The notes: a model not told the origin generated them from the sequence alone. Positions 1 through 8,318 are shown, counted from the stretch's first letter. The stretch: DNA of 40,263 bases from Magnetospirillum sp. (GCA_016212565.1 JACRFY010000017.1:1-40263), one strand, 5' to 3'. Program-made: numbers and translations.

Positions 1-2
1 TG

Positions 3-125
3 TTCCGGGCATCCACGCCGATCCCCAATTTCCACCGTTATCGGGAATGGCACCGCGTGGATGGCCGTGACAAGCACGGCCATGACGACACCCATTTGAT
101 ACATAACGGTTATTTGCTTAACTGA
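3..125 (+). CDS. Possible 3' end of an unidentified gene (partial)
   Basis: One plus-strand frame is open from the window edge to a TGA at 123-125, giving about 40 residues rich in His, Asp and Arg (it contains YREWHRVDGRDKHGHDD). The composition looks more like the tail of a soluble protein than random GC-rich sequence, and AT content rises just after the stop, as expected at a gene end. The other two forward frames stop at 70 and 108. No family is recognised, and 40 residues cannot exclude chance. Confidence 0.35.
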   Translation, partial: FRASTPIPNFHRYREWHRVDGRDKHGHDDTHLIHNGYLLN

Positions 126-256
126 ACTGTATTGGGGTTAAGGCGCCAGGCAAGAGGGGTTGTCTGCCGCGTCCGCTATACGTTAAGGTTCGCCCACCCG
201 CTGGCCAAGGAACCCACCCGCGATGCGCGTTCCCTTCATCCTTATCGTGGTCTGAC

Positions 257-1024
257 ATGGCCCGCATCGTCGGCATCGTTCCCGCCCGCATGGCTGCCAG
301 CCGTTTTCCCGGCAAGCCGATGTTCGAACTGGCTGGCCGGCCGATGCTCGAGCACTGTTTCCTTCGCGCCGCCAAGTTCGCCCGCTGGGACGTCCTCGCC
401 GTGGCCACCTGCGACCGCGAGATCGCCGATTTCTGCCAGTACAAAGGCTGGCCGGTGATCTGGACCAAGGACACCCATATCCGCGCGCTCGATCGTGTCG
501 CCGAGGCGGCGACCAAGTGCGGCCTCGACCTTACCGACGACGACATCGTCGTCTGCGTCCAGGGCGACGAGCCGATGCTGCGTCCCGAGATGATCGCGGC
601 GGTGGTCAAGCCGTTCGACGACGACGCCACCGTCAAGGGCACCATGCTCGGCGTTCATATCGTCGACGAGGCGATGTGGCACAATCCGGACATCGTCAAG
701 CTGGTCCACGATCGCCAGGGCAACGTTCTCTACACCTCGCGCAGCCCGATCCCCTATGCCAAGGCCTTCACCCCCGAGCTGATGGCGCGTCGCGTCGGCG
801 GTATCTTCGGCTTCCGCTGGCAGTTCCTGCGCTGGTTTACCGAGACGCCCGAATCGCCGCTGGAGAAAGCGGAATCCTGCGACTCCAACCGCATTCCCGA
901 CAACGGGTTTTTCCAGCGCGTCGCGCCGTTTCCGGCGACCACCTATTTCTCGGTCGACAGCCCCGCCGATGCGGCGCTGGTCGAGGGGGCGATGAGGGCC
1001 GACCCCCTGTGGGGAACCTATTGA
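257..1024 (+). CDS. KdsB-like cytidylyltransferase (CMP-sugar synthetase), 255 aa
   Basis: Predicted to transfer CMP from CTP to the anomeric hydroxyl of a 2-keto-3-deoxy sugar acid in the cytoplasm. The N-terminus carries the nucleotide-binding motif VPARMAASRFPGKP (residues 8-21), and VQGDEP follows near residue 100, both typical of CMP-Kdo synthetases. Length (255 aa) matches KdsB. The ATG at 257 lies directly before the conserved ARIVGIVPAR start; the Shine-Dalgarno is weak. The C-terminal half (for example NPDIVKLVHDRQGNVLYTSR) departs from housekeeping KdsB, and the locus has a second KdsB-like gene at 24299-25033, so a specialised acidic sugar is more likely than lipid A Kdo. It opens a coupled operon; one base separates it from the HAD phosphatase. 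The 131 bases upstream show no promoter I can defend. Family is secure; substrate is unknown. Confidence 0.88.
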   Translation: MARIVGIVPARMAASRFPGKPMFELAGRPMLEHCFLRAAKFARWDVLAVATCDREIADFCQYKGWPVIWTKDTHIRALDRVAEAATKCGLDLTDDDIVVCVQGDEPMLRPEMIAAVVKPFDDDATVKGTMLGVHIVDEAMWHNPDIVKLVHDRQGNVLYTSRSPIPYAKAFTPELMARRVGGIFGFRWQFLRWFTETPESPLEKAESCDSNRIPDNGFFQRVAPFPATTYFSVDSPADAALVEGAMRADPLWGTY

Positions 1025-1025
1025 G

Positions 1026-1688
1026 GTGCCCGGCGCGGTCGTTTTCGATCTCGATGGGACCCTGATCGACAGCGCCCCCGACGTTGCCGCCGCCCTCAAT
1101 CGCCTGCTGGCCGAGGAGGGCCGGCCGCCCTTGACTCTGGCCCAGGTGCAGGGGCTGGTGGGCGAAGGGGCGCGGGTGTTGATGGAGGGCGCGTGGAAGG
1201 CGACCGGTGCGGCCGCCGAAGCCGATGCCGTTCCCGGCCTGCTCAAGCGCTACCTTGCCCATTACGCCGCCCATCCCGCCGATCACACCGTCGTGTATGA
1301 CGGCGTGCGCGAGGAACTGGCGCGGCTGAAGGCCTCGGGAGCCCGGCTGGGCATCTGCACCAACAAGCCGCACGGCATTACCCGGGTGGTCCTCGACGCC
1401 CTCGATCTCGCCCGTCATTTCGATGCCGTGCTCGGCGGCGACGTCCCGCGCCGCAAGCCCGACGGCGAACATGTGCGCGAGACTCTGCGGCTGATGGGCG
1501 CCGACGGGCTGTCGGCGGTCTATGTCGGCGATTCGCGGACCGACGTCGTCGCGGCCAAGGATGCCGGTCTGCCGGTGATCTGCGTCGACTGGGGCTATGC
1601 CCGCATGCCGGTTGCCGAATTGGGGGCCGACCGGCTGATTTCCTCTTACGCCGAGCTGCCGGCGGCCCTGGCCGAGGTGAGCCGATGA
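1026..1688 (+). CDS. HAD-superfamily phosphatase, phosphoglycolate phosphatase-like, 220 aa
   Basis: A Mg-dependent phosphatase of the HAD superfamily. Motif I is VFDLDGTLIDS near residues 6-16 (nucleophile Asp and general acid Asp), motif II/III includes CTNKPHG, and motif IV is GDSRTD near residue 160. An alpha-helical cap lies between motif I and II, as in the Gph/CbbY group, and the length is normal. The start is GTG at 1026, one base after the upstream stop; its own stop overlaps the next ATG by four bases. Beside a CMP-sugar synthetase, the expected role is removal of phosphate from a sugar-acid phosphate before CMP activation, as KdsC does in the Kdo pathway. That role is inferred from context; motifs alone do not give the substrate. 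Confidence 0.88.
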   Translation: MPGAVVFDLDGTLIDSAPDVAAALNRLLAEEGRPPLTLAQVQGLVGEGARVLMEGAWKATGAAAEADAVPGLLKRYLAHYAAHPADHTVVYDGVREELARLKASGARLGICTNKPHGITRVVLDALDLARHFDAVLGGDVPRRKPDGEHVRETLRLMGADGLSAVYVGDSRTDVVAAKDAGLPVICVDWGYARMPVAELGADRLISSYAELPAALAEVSR

Positions 1689-2659
1689 AGATCGCCGTCG
1701 CCTCGCGTTCGTTTTCCAGGCATCCGGTGCTGCGGGCCGAACTGCTCGCCCAGCATCCCGCAGTGACGTTCAACGACGCCGGCCTCAGCCTCAAGGGCGC
1801 CGAGCTGATTGCGTTTCTCGACGGACATGACGCGGCGGTCACCGCGCTGGAGACGCTCGACGATTCGGTGTTTGCCGCCCTGCCGGGGCTGACGGTGATC
1901 GCCAAGTACGGTGTCGGCCTCGACATGCTCGACCTTCAGGCCATGCGGCGGCGCGGGATTCGCCTCGGCTGGACCGGGGGGGTCAACAAGCGCTCGGTGA
2001 CCGAGCTGGTGATCTCCTTCGCCATCGCCCTGCTGCGCCATGTCCCCCAGGGCAACCTCGAGGTCCGCGACGGTCAGTGGCGTCAGTTGATGGGCCGCCA
2101 TCTGTCGGGGCGGGTGGTGGGCATCGTCGGTCTCGGCCATATCGGCCAGGACCTGGCGCCGATCCTGCGCCAGGCCTTCGACTGTACCGTCCTGGCCCAC
2201 GACATTCGCGCCTTCCCCGCGTTCTGTGCGTGCCACGACATCGAGGCGGTGGGGCTGGACGAGCTGCTGCAACGATCCGAAGTGGTGACCCTGCACCTGC
2301 CCTTCGATTCGTCGACCCGCAACATCCTCTCCGCCGAGCGGCTGGCGTTGATGCGGGCCGATGCCATCCTGATCAACGCCGCCCGCGGCGGCCTGGTCGA
2401 CGAGGCGACCCTGAAGCGGATGCTCATCGAGGGCCGTCTGGCCGGCGCCGCCTTCGACGTCTTCGCCGGCGAGCCGCCCACCGATCTGGAGCTGCTGCGG
2501 CTGCCCAATATGCTCGCCACCCCCCATATCGGCGGCAGTGCCGAGGAAGCGGTCCTGGCCATGGGCCGCTCGGCGATCCGCGGCCTGGGCGAGAACGCGG
2601 TGCCGGCACCGGGCACCGATGCGTGGAGCGCCGCCGGCCTGGGAACATTGTCCGCATGA
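1685..2659 (+). CDS. D-isomer-specific 2-hydroxyacid dehydrogenase (SerA/PdxB-like), 324 aa
   Basis: An NAD(P)-dependent oxidoreductase converting a 2-hydroxy acid to a 2-keto acid or the reverse. The Rossmann signature is GIVGLGHIGQ near residues 144-153. The catalytic trio is visible in order: Arg in INAARGGLVDE, Glu in FAGEPP and His in ATPHIGG. At 324 aa it lacks the regulatory ACT domain of many SerA proteins. The start ATG at 1685 overlaps the HAD stop (ATGA), and the gene ends in an ATGA overlap with galE, so all three are translationally coupled. In serine biosynthesis this family oxidises 3-phosphoglycerate, but here it is embedded between sugar genes, so a role in making or reducing a sugar acid for the adjacent cytidylyltransferase is suggested. 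The substrate is not predictable from sequence. Confidence 0.88.
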   Translation: MKIAVASRSFSRHPVLRAELLAQHPAVTFNDAGLSLKGAELIAFLDGHDAAVTALETLDDSVFAALPGLTVIAKYGVGLDMLDLQAMRRRGIRLGWTGGVNKRSVTELVISFAIALLRHVPQGNLEVRDGQWRQLMGRHLSGRVVGIVGLGHIGQDLAPILRQAFDCTVLAHDIRAFPAFCACHDIEAVGLDELLQRSEVVTLHLPFDSSTRNILSAERLALMRADAILINAARGGLVDEATLKRMLIEGRLAGAAFDVFAGEPPTDLELLRLPNMLATPHIGGSAEEAVLAMGRSAIRGLGENAVPAPGTDAWSAAGLGTLSA

Positions 2660-3639
2660 GCCGCGGCACCATCCTGGTCACCGGGGGAGCCGGCTATATC
2701 GGCAGCCATGTCTGCAAGGCCCTGGCGGCGGCGGGATGGCTGCCGGTGACCTACGACAACCTGTCGCGCGGGCACGAAGCGGCGGTGAAGTGGGGACCGC
2801 TGGAGCGGGGCGATCTGCTCGACACCGCGCATCTGACGGCGACGATTGCCCGCCATCGGCCGGTGGCGGTGGCTCACCTCGCCGGCCTGATCGCGGTGGG
2901 CGAATCGGTGCGCGAGCCGCTGCTCTACTGGCGGGTCAATGTCGGCGGCAGCGAAAGCCTGCTGTCGGCGATGCGGGCCAACCGGCTGGACAAGCTGGTG
3001 TTCTCCAGCACCTGCGCCATCTACGGCGCGCCGGCGCAGCAGCCGATCGTCGAGTCCTGTCCCGCCGCTCCGGTCAGCCCCTACGCCTGGAGCAAGCTGG
3101 CCATCGAACAAGTGCTGGCCGATTGCCACACCGCCTTCGGCCTGTCCTCGGTGGCGCTGCGCTATTTCAACGCCGCCGGGGCCGATCCCGAGGGTGAGAT
3201 CGGCGAGGCCCACGATCCCGAAACCCACCTGATTCCGCTGCTTCTTGAGGCGGCGGCCGGTCTGCGGCCGGACATTACCGTGTTCGGCGAGGACTACCCC
3301 ACCCCCGACGGCACCTGCATCCGCGACTACCTTCACGTCGCCGACATTGCTGCGGCGCATCTGCTGGCTCTCGACCATCTGCTCGGCGGCGGGGAGCGTC
3401 TGGCGGTCAACCTGGGCAATGGCAGCGGCTTCTCGGTCCGTGAAGTCATCGCCGTCGCCGAAGCGGTCAGCGGACGAACGGTGCCGGTGACCATCGGTCC
3501 GCGGCGCCCGGGCGACCCGCCCCGTCTGGTCGGCGACGCGCGTCTGGCCGGCGCGCGTCTCGGCTGGCGTCCGGCGTGGCCGCGGCTCGAAGACCAAGTG
3601 GCGCACGCCTGGGCGTGGCTGCAGCGACGGCGGGCCTAG
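2656..3639 (+). CDS. galE: UDP-glucose/UDP-GlcNAc 4-epimerase, 327 aa
   Basis: An extended short-chain dehydrogenase that inverts C4 of UDP-hexoses using tightly bound NAD. The NAD loop is TGGAGYIGSHV near residues 8-18, followed by VTYDNLSRGH, the GalE signature binding the adenosine ribose. The active site shows Ser in FSSTCAIYG and the YxxxK pair in SPYAWSKLAIEQ. RYFNAAGADPEGEIGE and IRDYLHVADIA are further hallmark GalE blocks. The true start is ATG 2656, coupled through ATGA to the upstream gene; the frame is open further upstream but only as out-of-frame translation of the dehydrogenase. It likely supplies UDP-Gal or UDP-GalNAc for this glycan. GalE identity is firm; preference for acetylated or non-acetylated hexose is not determined. 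Confidence 0.93.
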   Translation: MSRGTILVTGGAGYIGSHVCKALAAAGWLPVTYDNLSRGHEAAVKWGPLERGDLLDTAHLTATIARHRPVAVAHLAGLIAVGESVREPLLYWRVNVGGSESLLSAMRANRLDKLVFSSTCAIYGAPAQQPIVESCPAAPVSPYAWSKLAIEQVLADCHTAFGLSSVALRYFNAAGADPEGEIGEAHDPETHLIPLLLEAAAGLRPDITVFGEDYPTPDGTCIRDYLHVADIAAAHLLALDHLLGGGERLAVNLGNGSGFSVREVIAVAEAVSGRTVPVTIGPRRPGDPPRLVGDARLAGARLGWRPAWPRLEDQVAHAWAWLQRRRA

Positions 3640-3643
3640 GGCG

Positions 3644-5407
3644 ATGTGCGGACTGGCCGCCATCCTTGCCGGCACCGGTGCTGCGCCGGTGGATGAGGCA
3701 GAGCTGATCCGGATCCGCGACGCCATGATTGCCCGCGGTCCGGATGGCAGCGGACAGAGACTGCTCGGCGACGGACGGGTCGGGCTGGCCCATCGGCGGC
3801 TGTCGATCATCGATCTGTCGGAGGCCGGGGCGCAGCCGATGAGCTCGGCCGATGGACGGCTGACCATCGTCTTCAACGGCGAGATCTACAACTATCGCGC
3901 CCTGCGCGCCGAGTGCGAGGCGGCCGGGTGGTCGTTCCGCTCCCACACCGACACCGAGGTGCTGCTCGCCCTCTACCGTCGCCTGGGGACGGCGATGTTC
4001 GCCCGCCTGCAGGGCATGTTCGCCCTGGCGCTGTGGGACGAGGACCGCCGGGGTCTGCTGTTGGCCCGCGACCCGTTTGGGATCAAGCCGCTGTATCTCG
4101 CCGACGACGGCCGTACCCTGCGCGTCGCGTCGCAGGTCAAGGCGCTGTTGGCCGGGCGTGCCATCGACACCGCGCCCGATCCCGCCGGTCATGTCGGCTT
4201 TTTTCTCTGGGGTCATGTTCCCGAGCCGCACACTTTGTATCGCGCCATCCGCGCCGTGGCGCCGGGGAGTTGGGTCTGGGCGGGCGTGGACGGGGACCGG
4301 ACCCACGGACGGTTCTTCGACCTTGAGGCGGAGATCGCCGCCGCCCGTCCGGCCCGCGACGACGGCGAGCGCTTGCGGGCGGCGCTGCTCGACAGCATGC
4401 GGGCCCATCTGGTCGCCGATGTGCCGGTGGGGGTGTTTCTTTCCGGTGGCCTCGATTCCACCACCCTGGCCGCCTTGGCGGTTGAGGCGGCGGCGGCGCC
4501 GGTGCGCACGGTGACGCTCGGCTTCGACGAATTCGCCGGCAGCCCGCGCGACGAGGTGCCGCTGGCCGAGGCGGCCGCCGTTCATTACGGGACCGATCAT
4601 ACTACTGCCCGCGTCACCGCCGGCGACTTCGCCGCTTGCCGGGCGCAGATTCTTGCCGCCATGGACCAGCCGTCGGTGGACGGCGTCAACACCTGGTTCG
4701 TCGCCCGCGCCGCCGCCGCCCGTGGTCTCAAGGTCGCTCTGTCGGGCCTGGGCGGCGACGAACTGTTCGCCGGTTACGACACCTTCCGCCAGATCCCCCG
4801 GCTGGTCAGGGCCCTGGCGCCGTTCCGCCCGTTCCCCGGGCTGGGGCGGCTGATGCGGCGTGCCGCGAGGCCGTGGATCGGCCGCTTCGCTCCCGACAAG
4901 GCGGCCGGGTTGCTGGAATATGGGACGCGCTTCGGCGATGCTTATCTGCTCAAGCGCGGCCTGTTCATGCCGTGGGAGCTCGACCGCGTCCTCGATCCCG
5001 ATCTGGTCCGGCTCGGCTGGAGGGCCCTGGCGCCGCAGATGGCCCTGGCCGCGGCCAGCGACGGCATTGCCGATCCGCGGCTGAAGGTGACGGCACTGGA
5101 GACCGCCTTTTATATGCGCAATCAGCTGCTGCGCGATTCCGATTGGGCGGGCATGGCCCATGGGCTGGAGATCCGCGTGCCGCTGGTCGACGTGACCCTG
5201 CTGCGTGCCGCTTTGCCGCTGATCCTGTCGCCGCGCCCGCCATCCAAGCGGGACATGGCGGACTGTGCCCGTCCACGGTTGCCGGACGCGCTGCTGACGC
5301 GGCCGAAGACCGGATTTTTCATTCCCATGGCGGAATGGCTGGGCGAGCGCAGCCTCAAAGGGTGGGCGGTAGCGGTCCACCGGGCGTTCGCGAGGGCTCA
5401 TGGCTGA
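3644..5407 (+). CDS. asnB: Glutamine-dependent asparagine synthetase-type amidotransferase, 587 aa
   Basis: A two-domain ATP-dependent amidotransferase. The N-terminal class II glutaminase begins MCGLAAI, placing the catalytic Cys at position 2 after Met removal, with the family blocks RGPDGSG, HRRLSIIDLS and FNGEIYNYRALR. The C-terminal synthetase domain carries the pyrophosphate loop LSGGLDSTT near residue 268 and GLGGDELFAGYD near residue 365. Length is typical of AsnB-like proteins. It starts four bases after galE. In polysaccharide loci such enzymes (for example WbpS of Pseudomonas O-antigen clusters) amidate the carboxylate of uronic acids rather than make asparagine. That reading suits a locus with several acidic sugars but is inferred; true asparagine synthesis cannot be excluded. 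Confidence 0.9.
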   Translation: MCGLAAILAGTGAAPVDEAELIRIRDAMIARGPDGSGQRLLGDGRVGLAHRRLSIIDLSEAGAQPMSSADGRLTIVFNGEIYNYRALRAECEAAGWSFRSHTDTEVLLALYRRLGTAMFARLQGMFALALWDEDRRGLLLARDPFGIKPLYLADDGRTLRVASQVKALLAGRAIDTAPDPAGHVGFFLWGHVPEPHTLYRAIRAVAPGSWVWAGVDGDRTHGRFFDLEAEIAAARPARDDGERLRAALLDSMRAHLVADVPVGVFLSGGLDSTTLAALAVEAAAAPVRTVTLGFDEFAGSPRDEVPLAEAAAVHYGTDHTTARVTAGDFAACRAQILAAMDQPSVDGVNTWFVARAAAARGLKVALSGLGGDELFAGYDTFRQIPRLVRALAPFRPFPGLGRLMRRAARPWIGRFAPDKAAGLLEYGTRFGDAYLLKRGLFMPWELDRVLDPDLVRLGWRALAPQMALAAASDGIADPRLKVTALETAFYMRNQLLRDSDWAGMAHGLEIRVPLVDVTLLRAALPLILSPRPPSKRDMADCARPRLPDALLTRPKTGFFIPMAEWLGERSLKGWAVAVHRAFARAHG

Positions 5408-5522
5408 CCGCCGCCGCCGGATTGCCGTCGCCGCATGGGCCTGGGTGGCTGTGGCGCTGGGTCTTTATCTACAGCAGTTCCGCCAACTGGCGGGCGCGGT
5501 GCTGGCGCTGTTCATGCCTTGA
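5400..5522 (+). CDS. Small single-pass membrane peptide, 40 aa, unknown function
   Basis: A 40-residue frame starts at ATG 5400, overlapping the asnB stop by eight bases, and ends at TGA 5520-5522. The peptide is MADRRRRI followed by a continuous hydrophobic stretch (about residues 9-24), a short polar QQFRQ segment and a second hydrophobic stretch to the end. The positive N-terminus before a hydrophobic helix predicts an N-in membrane peptide, perhaps a hairpin. The overlap with asnB fits the coupled style of the operon. Its last 11 bases overlap, tail to tail, the ligase gene on the other strand. No family is recognised. It may be real or a fortuitous frame; composition and coupling favour real. 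Confidence 0.5.
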   Translation: MADRRRRIAVAAWAWVAVALGLYLQQFRQLAGAVLALFMP

Positions 5523-6750
5523 GGGTGGCGATATCGCGGGCCGTCACCGCCAACGCCACCGTCAGCCACAGCAAGGCGTGCCACCAACTCTGCCAGGCGC
5601 CGAAACTGACCGCCGACACGGTCATGGTTGCGGTCGTGCCGCCGATGACCACCAGCGCCGGCAGGCGGTTCAGCCGGCCTGCGGGAAGCAGCAGGGCGAT
5701 CACCACCGCCAGCGCCAGGCCAGCTCCCACCGCTCCGGTCTCCAGCCACACCTGACTGATGGCGTTGTGCGGATGCAGCGGCATCACCGGCTGCGGCTGT
5801 ATCTCGACTTCACCTGCACGCCCGGGAATGTCGTAGTAATTGGCGACCTTGGCATCTCCGCCCGGCAAACGGCGCGAGCCGTCGAGGCCCCAACCGAGCA
5901 GCGGCCGCTCTACGGTTCGTTCGGCGGCAAACTTCCAGATCTGGGCGCGATGCTGGGTGGAATGCGGCAGCCACGGCGCGGCCTGCCACATGGCCAGGGG
6001 TTCCGGAATCGCCACCGCCAGTGGCGCGGCGGCGAAGGCAACGGCCAGTGCCACGGCCATGGTGCGGGTGGCGAGACGCGGCGAGCCGTATAGCACCAGC
6101 AGGCTTACCACCGTTGTCATGCCGATGGCGAGCAAGGCTCCCAGACTGCCGGTAACCACGGAAACGGCCACGGCAACCGCTATCGAAACGATCGCCGTCC
6201 GCCGCCAGCCGAGGGCATAGGCCGCCGGGGCGGCCAGCACCGTCCACACCACCAGCAGAATCGCCGTCGGCTTGAAGCGGGTGATGACGAACAGGGGGCC
6301 CTCCACCCACTTGCCGCTCTCCAGCCAATAGGCGCCGCGGCTGAGAGGCAGGTCCAGCAGCCGCTCGATTCCCACCAGGACGGTGGCGATGGCCATGCCG
6401 AGCAAAGCGGCCTTGAGCACGCGGCGGCGTTCGTCCGTATCCAGGCGTCCGGCGGTCATCGTCAACACCAGGCCGGCCAGCGCCAGGCCGCCGATTCCGG
6501 CCGCCTTGGGGAGAGCCAGGCCAGGAGTGTACGCCCAAAGCGCGGTGAGCGCCCCCCAGGCGAGGAAGGCGGCGATCAACCCGCCGACCGGGCTCCGCCA
6601 GTTGGGACGGATGCGGTCGCGGACGAGGCCGGGCAGGCAGGCCAGGGCGGTTGCCGCGATCAGCAGCACCATGCCGCGGTTGGCATAGGACAGGACCGTC
6701 GGCGCCACCAGAGTGGCGAGGGCGAGGGCATAGCCGCCCATGCGGGTCAT
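5512..6750 (-). CDS. O-antigen ligase / Wzy_C-family polymerase-ligase, 412 aa
   Basis: A polytopic inner-membrane protein with about ten to twelve hydrophobic helices, of the WaaL/Wzy/PglL superfamily. In the C-terminal third there is a large periplasmic loop containing RPLLGWGLDG and then PLHPHNAISQVWLETG near residues 323-338; this HPHN...ETG block is the Wzy_C signature and includes the His needed for glycan transfer in WaaL. The start ATG 6750 overlaps the gmhA stop (ATGA), so I chose it over the longer open frame that extends through gmhA. It would transfer an undecaprenyl-linked glycan to lipid A-core, polymerise it, or, if of PglL type, attach it to protein. The family does not tell these apart; the nearby PglK-like flippase keeps protein O-glycosylation possible. 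Confidence 0.88.
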   Translation of the reverse strand: MTRMGGYALALATLVAPTVLSYANRGMVLLIAATALACLPGLVRDRIRPNWRSPVGGLIAAFLAWGALTALWAYTPGLALPKAAGIGGLALAGLVLTMTAGRLDTDERRRVLKAALLGMAIATVLVGIERLLDLPLSRGAYWLESGKWVEGPLFVITRFKPTAILLVVWTVLAAPAAYALGWRRTAIVSIAVAVAVSVVTGSLGALLAIGMTTVVSLLVLYGSPRLATRTMAVALAVAFAAAPLAVAIPEPLAMWQAAPWLPHSTQHRAQIWKFAAERTVERPLLGWGLDGSRRLPGGDAKVANYYDIPGRAGEVEIQPQPVMPLHPHNAISQVWLETGAVGAGLALAVVIALLLPAGRLNRLPALVVIGGTTATMTVSAVSFGAWQSWWHALLWLTVALAVTARDIATLKA

Positions 6751-7322
6751 CGTTCCGCTTGTCGTTCGAGGAGGTCGCACAGGGCGTGCCCGAGCATGAT
6801 GTGCATTTCCTGGATGCGCGCGGTGACCGGCGACGGCACCACCACCAACGGCTCGGCGAGGCCGCGCAACGCGCCGCCGTCGTGCCCGGCCAAACCGGCG
6901 GCGACACCGCCGATCGCCCGTGCCGCCTTCAGGGCATTGACCACGTTGGCGCTGTTGCCCGAGGTGGAGATGCCGATCGCCACATCGACAGGCCGCATCA
7001 CCGCCTCGATCTGTCGCGCGAAGATATCGTCGTAGGAAAAGTCGTTGCCGCACGCCGTCAGGATGGACGTGTCGGTGGTCAGGGCCAAAGCCGCCAGCGG
7101 CCGGCGATTGATCCGGTAGCGTACCACCAGTTCGGCCGCCAGATGTTGGGCATCGGCGGCACTGCCGCCGTTGCCGAAGAACAGGATCTTGCCGCCTTGG
7201 GCCAACGCGTCGCTGCACGCCGTCACCAGGCGCGAAAAACTGTCGCCGACCGCGATCAGGGTGGCGTCGACGACGGCGCGGTGTTCGGTCACCTGCTCGG
7301 CGAGAAAAGCTGCGGCATTCAT
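6747..7322 (-). CDS. gmhA: Sedoheptulose-7-phosphate isomerase-type SIS protein (GmhA family), 191 aa
   Basis: GmhA converts sedoheptulose 7-phosphate to D-glycero-D-manno-heptose 7-phosphate, the first step to ADP- or GDP-heptose. Diagnostic stretches are FFGNGGSAADAQHLAAELVV (sugar-phosphate loop plus the active-site His and Glu), GISTSGNSANVV and RIQEMHIMLGHALCDLLE, which holds the second catalytic His. I start at ATG 7322, giving 191 aa, the usual family length; the frame extends 19 codons upstream without homology. Its stop overlaps the ligase ATG by four bases. No GmhB, HddA or HddC lies in the window, so this may be a pathway-specific copy working with genes elsewhere or a related SIS isomerase. 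Family strong, exact substrate moderate. Confidence 0.88.
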   Translation of the reverse strand: MNAAAFLAEQVTEHRAVVDATLIAVGDSFSRLVTACSDALAQGGKILFFGNGGSAADAQHLAAELVVRYRINRRPLAALALTTDTSILTACGNDFSYDDIFARQIEAVMRPVDVAIGISTSGNSANVVNALKAARAIGGVAAGLAGHDGGALRGLAEPLVVVPSPVTARIQEMHIMLGHALCDLLERQAER

Positions 7323-7382
7323 GGCGATATGTCCCAAGTGAGGGTTCGAAAAGGTGCGACAGGGGACTGCAAATGGCAAGAT

Positions 7383-8318
7383 CTATACCGACAGCCACTC
7401 GCCGGCGAGGAGGTATTCGCTGCCGCCCAGGCCGCGCTTGAAGCTGGCCACGCCGGGGGTCAGGACATCGTCGATGCCGCCGAGGTCGAGGGCCTGGCAG
7501 CCCCGCTCCCGCAATGCCAGCAGCGCGCGCCACAGCAGCAGATGGTTGCCGCGGTGACGGCGCCCCGCCTCGCCGTTCCAGCCGACCAGATAGGTGGCGG
7601 CCCGCCCATGGCGGGCCATCAGCACCGCCGAGGCCGGCTCATCCGCGGTATCGGCGAACAGGGTCAGGACGCCATCCTCGCCGCCATGGCGGGCGAAGGC
7701 CTCGATGAGCGACGGCGAGACCCCGGTGAAGCCTTTTTCGGCCATCATCCCTCGGTACAGCGGCATCAACCGGCGAATTCCTTCCATCCCCGATACGATT
7801 TCCACCGTTAGTGGCGCCTTCTCGGCATTGACCAACATATTGCGCCACTTGCCGTTGAGGTTCTTGCGCAGGTCCGCCTCGGGGCGTTCGAGGTCAAGCC
7901 AGGCCGAGCGCCAAGGGGTGCCGGCGCGATGGCGGAATCCCAGGGCCGCCAGGGTGTCGCCATCCACTGCCGGCCATTCCGGGGCCACCAGCAAGGGGGC
8001 CAGGCGCCACCACCGCCAGCGGCGGCGGAGGGCGGCCATCACCGCACAGCGGGTTTCGGCGGTCGGGTCGCCGTCCAGCCAGAGCGGGCCGCGATTCAGG
8101 CGGGCCGGGCGGGCCGGACCATAGCGGCGTTCGAGGATTTGGACGGCGGCCAACGCGGTGTCGCCCGCGGCGATGACCAACCGGCGCGGAATCCATCCCT
8201 CGACCTCGGCCTTGGCGGCGCCCCAGGCCCAGCTTTGCAGCAGGTTGGAGTGGCGAACGCCGGCGATCAGCGTGGTCCAGGTGCGGCAGTCGTCGATCTC
8301 GCGGAAAATGAGCGTCAC
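7383..8318 (-). CDS. FemAB/GNAT-fold acyltransferase (peptidoglycan-bridge-like), 311 aa
   Basis: The sequence resembles FemAB-like and BioF2/Acetyltransf_6 proteins, which consist of tandem GNAT-fold domains and transfer an acyl or aminoacyl group to an amine. Visible family features are HSNLLQSWAWGAAKAEVEGW near residues 23-42, the RLNRGPLWLDG segment and, in the second half, KNLNGKWRNMLVNAEKA followed by HLLLWRALLALRERGCQALD and FKRGLGG. Length fits the family. The ATG at 8318 overlaps the DegT stop by four bases; 60 bases separate its end from gmhA. Next to an aminotransferase-like gene, N-acylation of an amino sugar is a natural guess. In exosortase-linked loci similar proteins occur with unknown roles, so the specific reaction remains open. 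Confidence 0.78.
   Translation of the reverse strand: MTLIFREIDDCRTWTTLIAGVRHSNLLQSWAWGAAKAEVEGWIPRRLVIAAGDTALAAVQILERRYGPARPARLNRGPLWLDGDPTAETRCAVMAALRRRWRWWRLAPLLVAPEWPAVDGDTLAALGFRHRAGTPWRSAWLDLERPEADLRKNLNGKWRNMLVNAEKAPLTVEIVSGMEGIRRLMPLYRGMMAEKGFTGVSPSLIEAFARHGGEDGVLTLFADTADEPASAVLMARHGRAATYLVGWNGEAGRRHRGNHLLLWRALLALRERGCQALDLGGIDDVLTPGVASFKRGLGGSEYLLAGEWLSV

Noticed and set aside
1976-1982. Seven-G run inside the 2-hydroxyacid dehydrogenase gene
   Set aside because: The reading frame is intact across it with normal family sequence on both sides, so there is no sign of slippage.
2083-3876. Long minus-strand open frame (597 codons)
   Set aside because: It lies antisense to the dehydrogenase, galE and asnB, all of which carry complete catalytic motifs; its translation is low-complexity Arg/Gly/Ala-rich.
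3467-5401. Long minus-strand open frame (644 codons)
   Set aside because: Antisense shadow of asnB with no recognisable motif or ribosome site.
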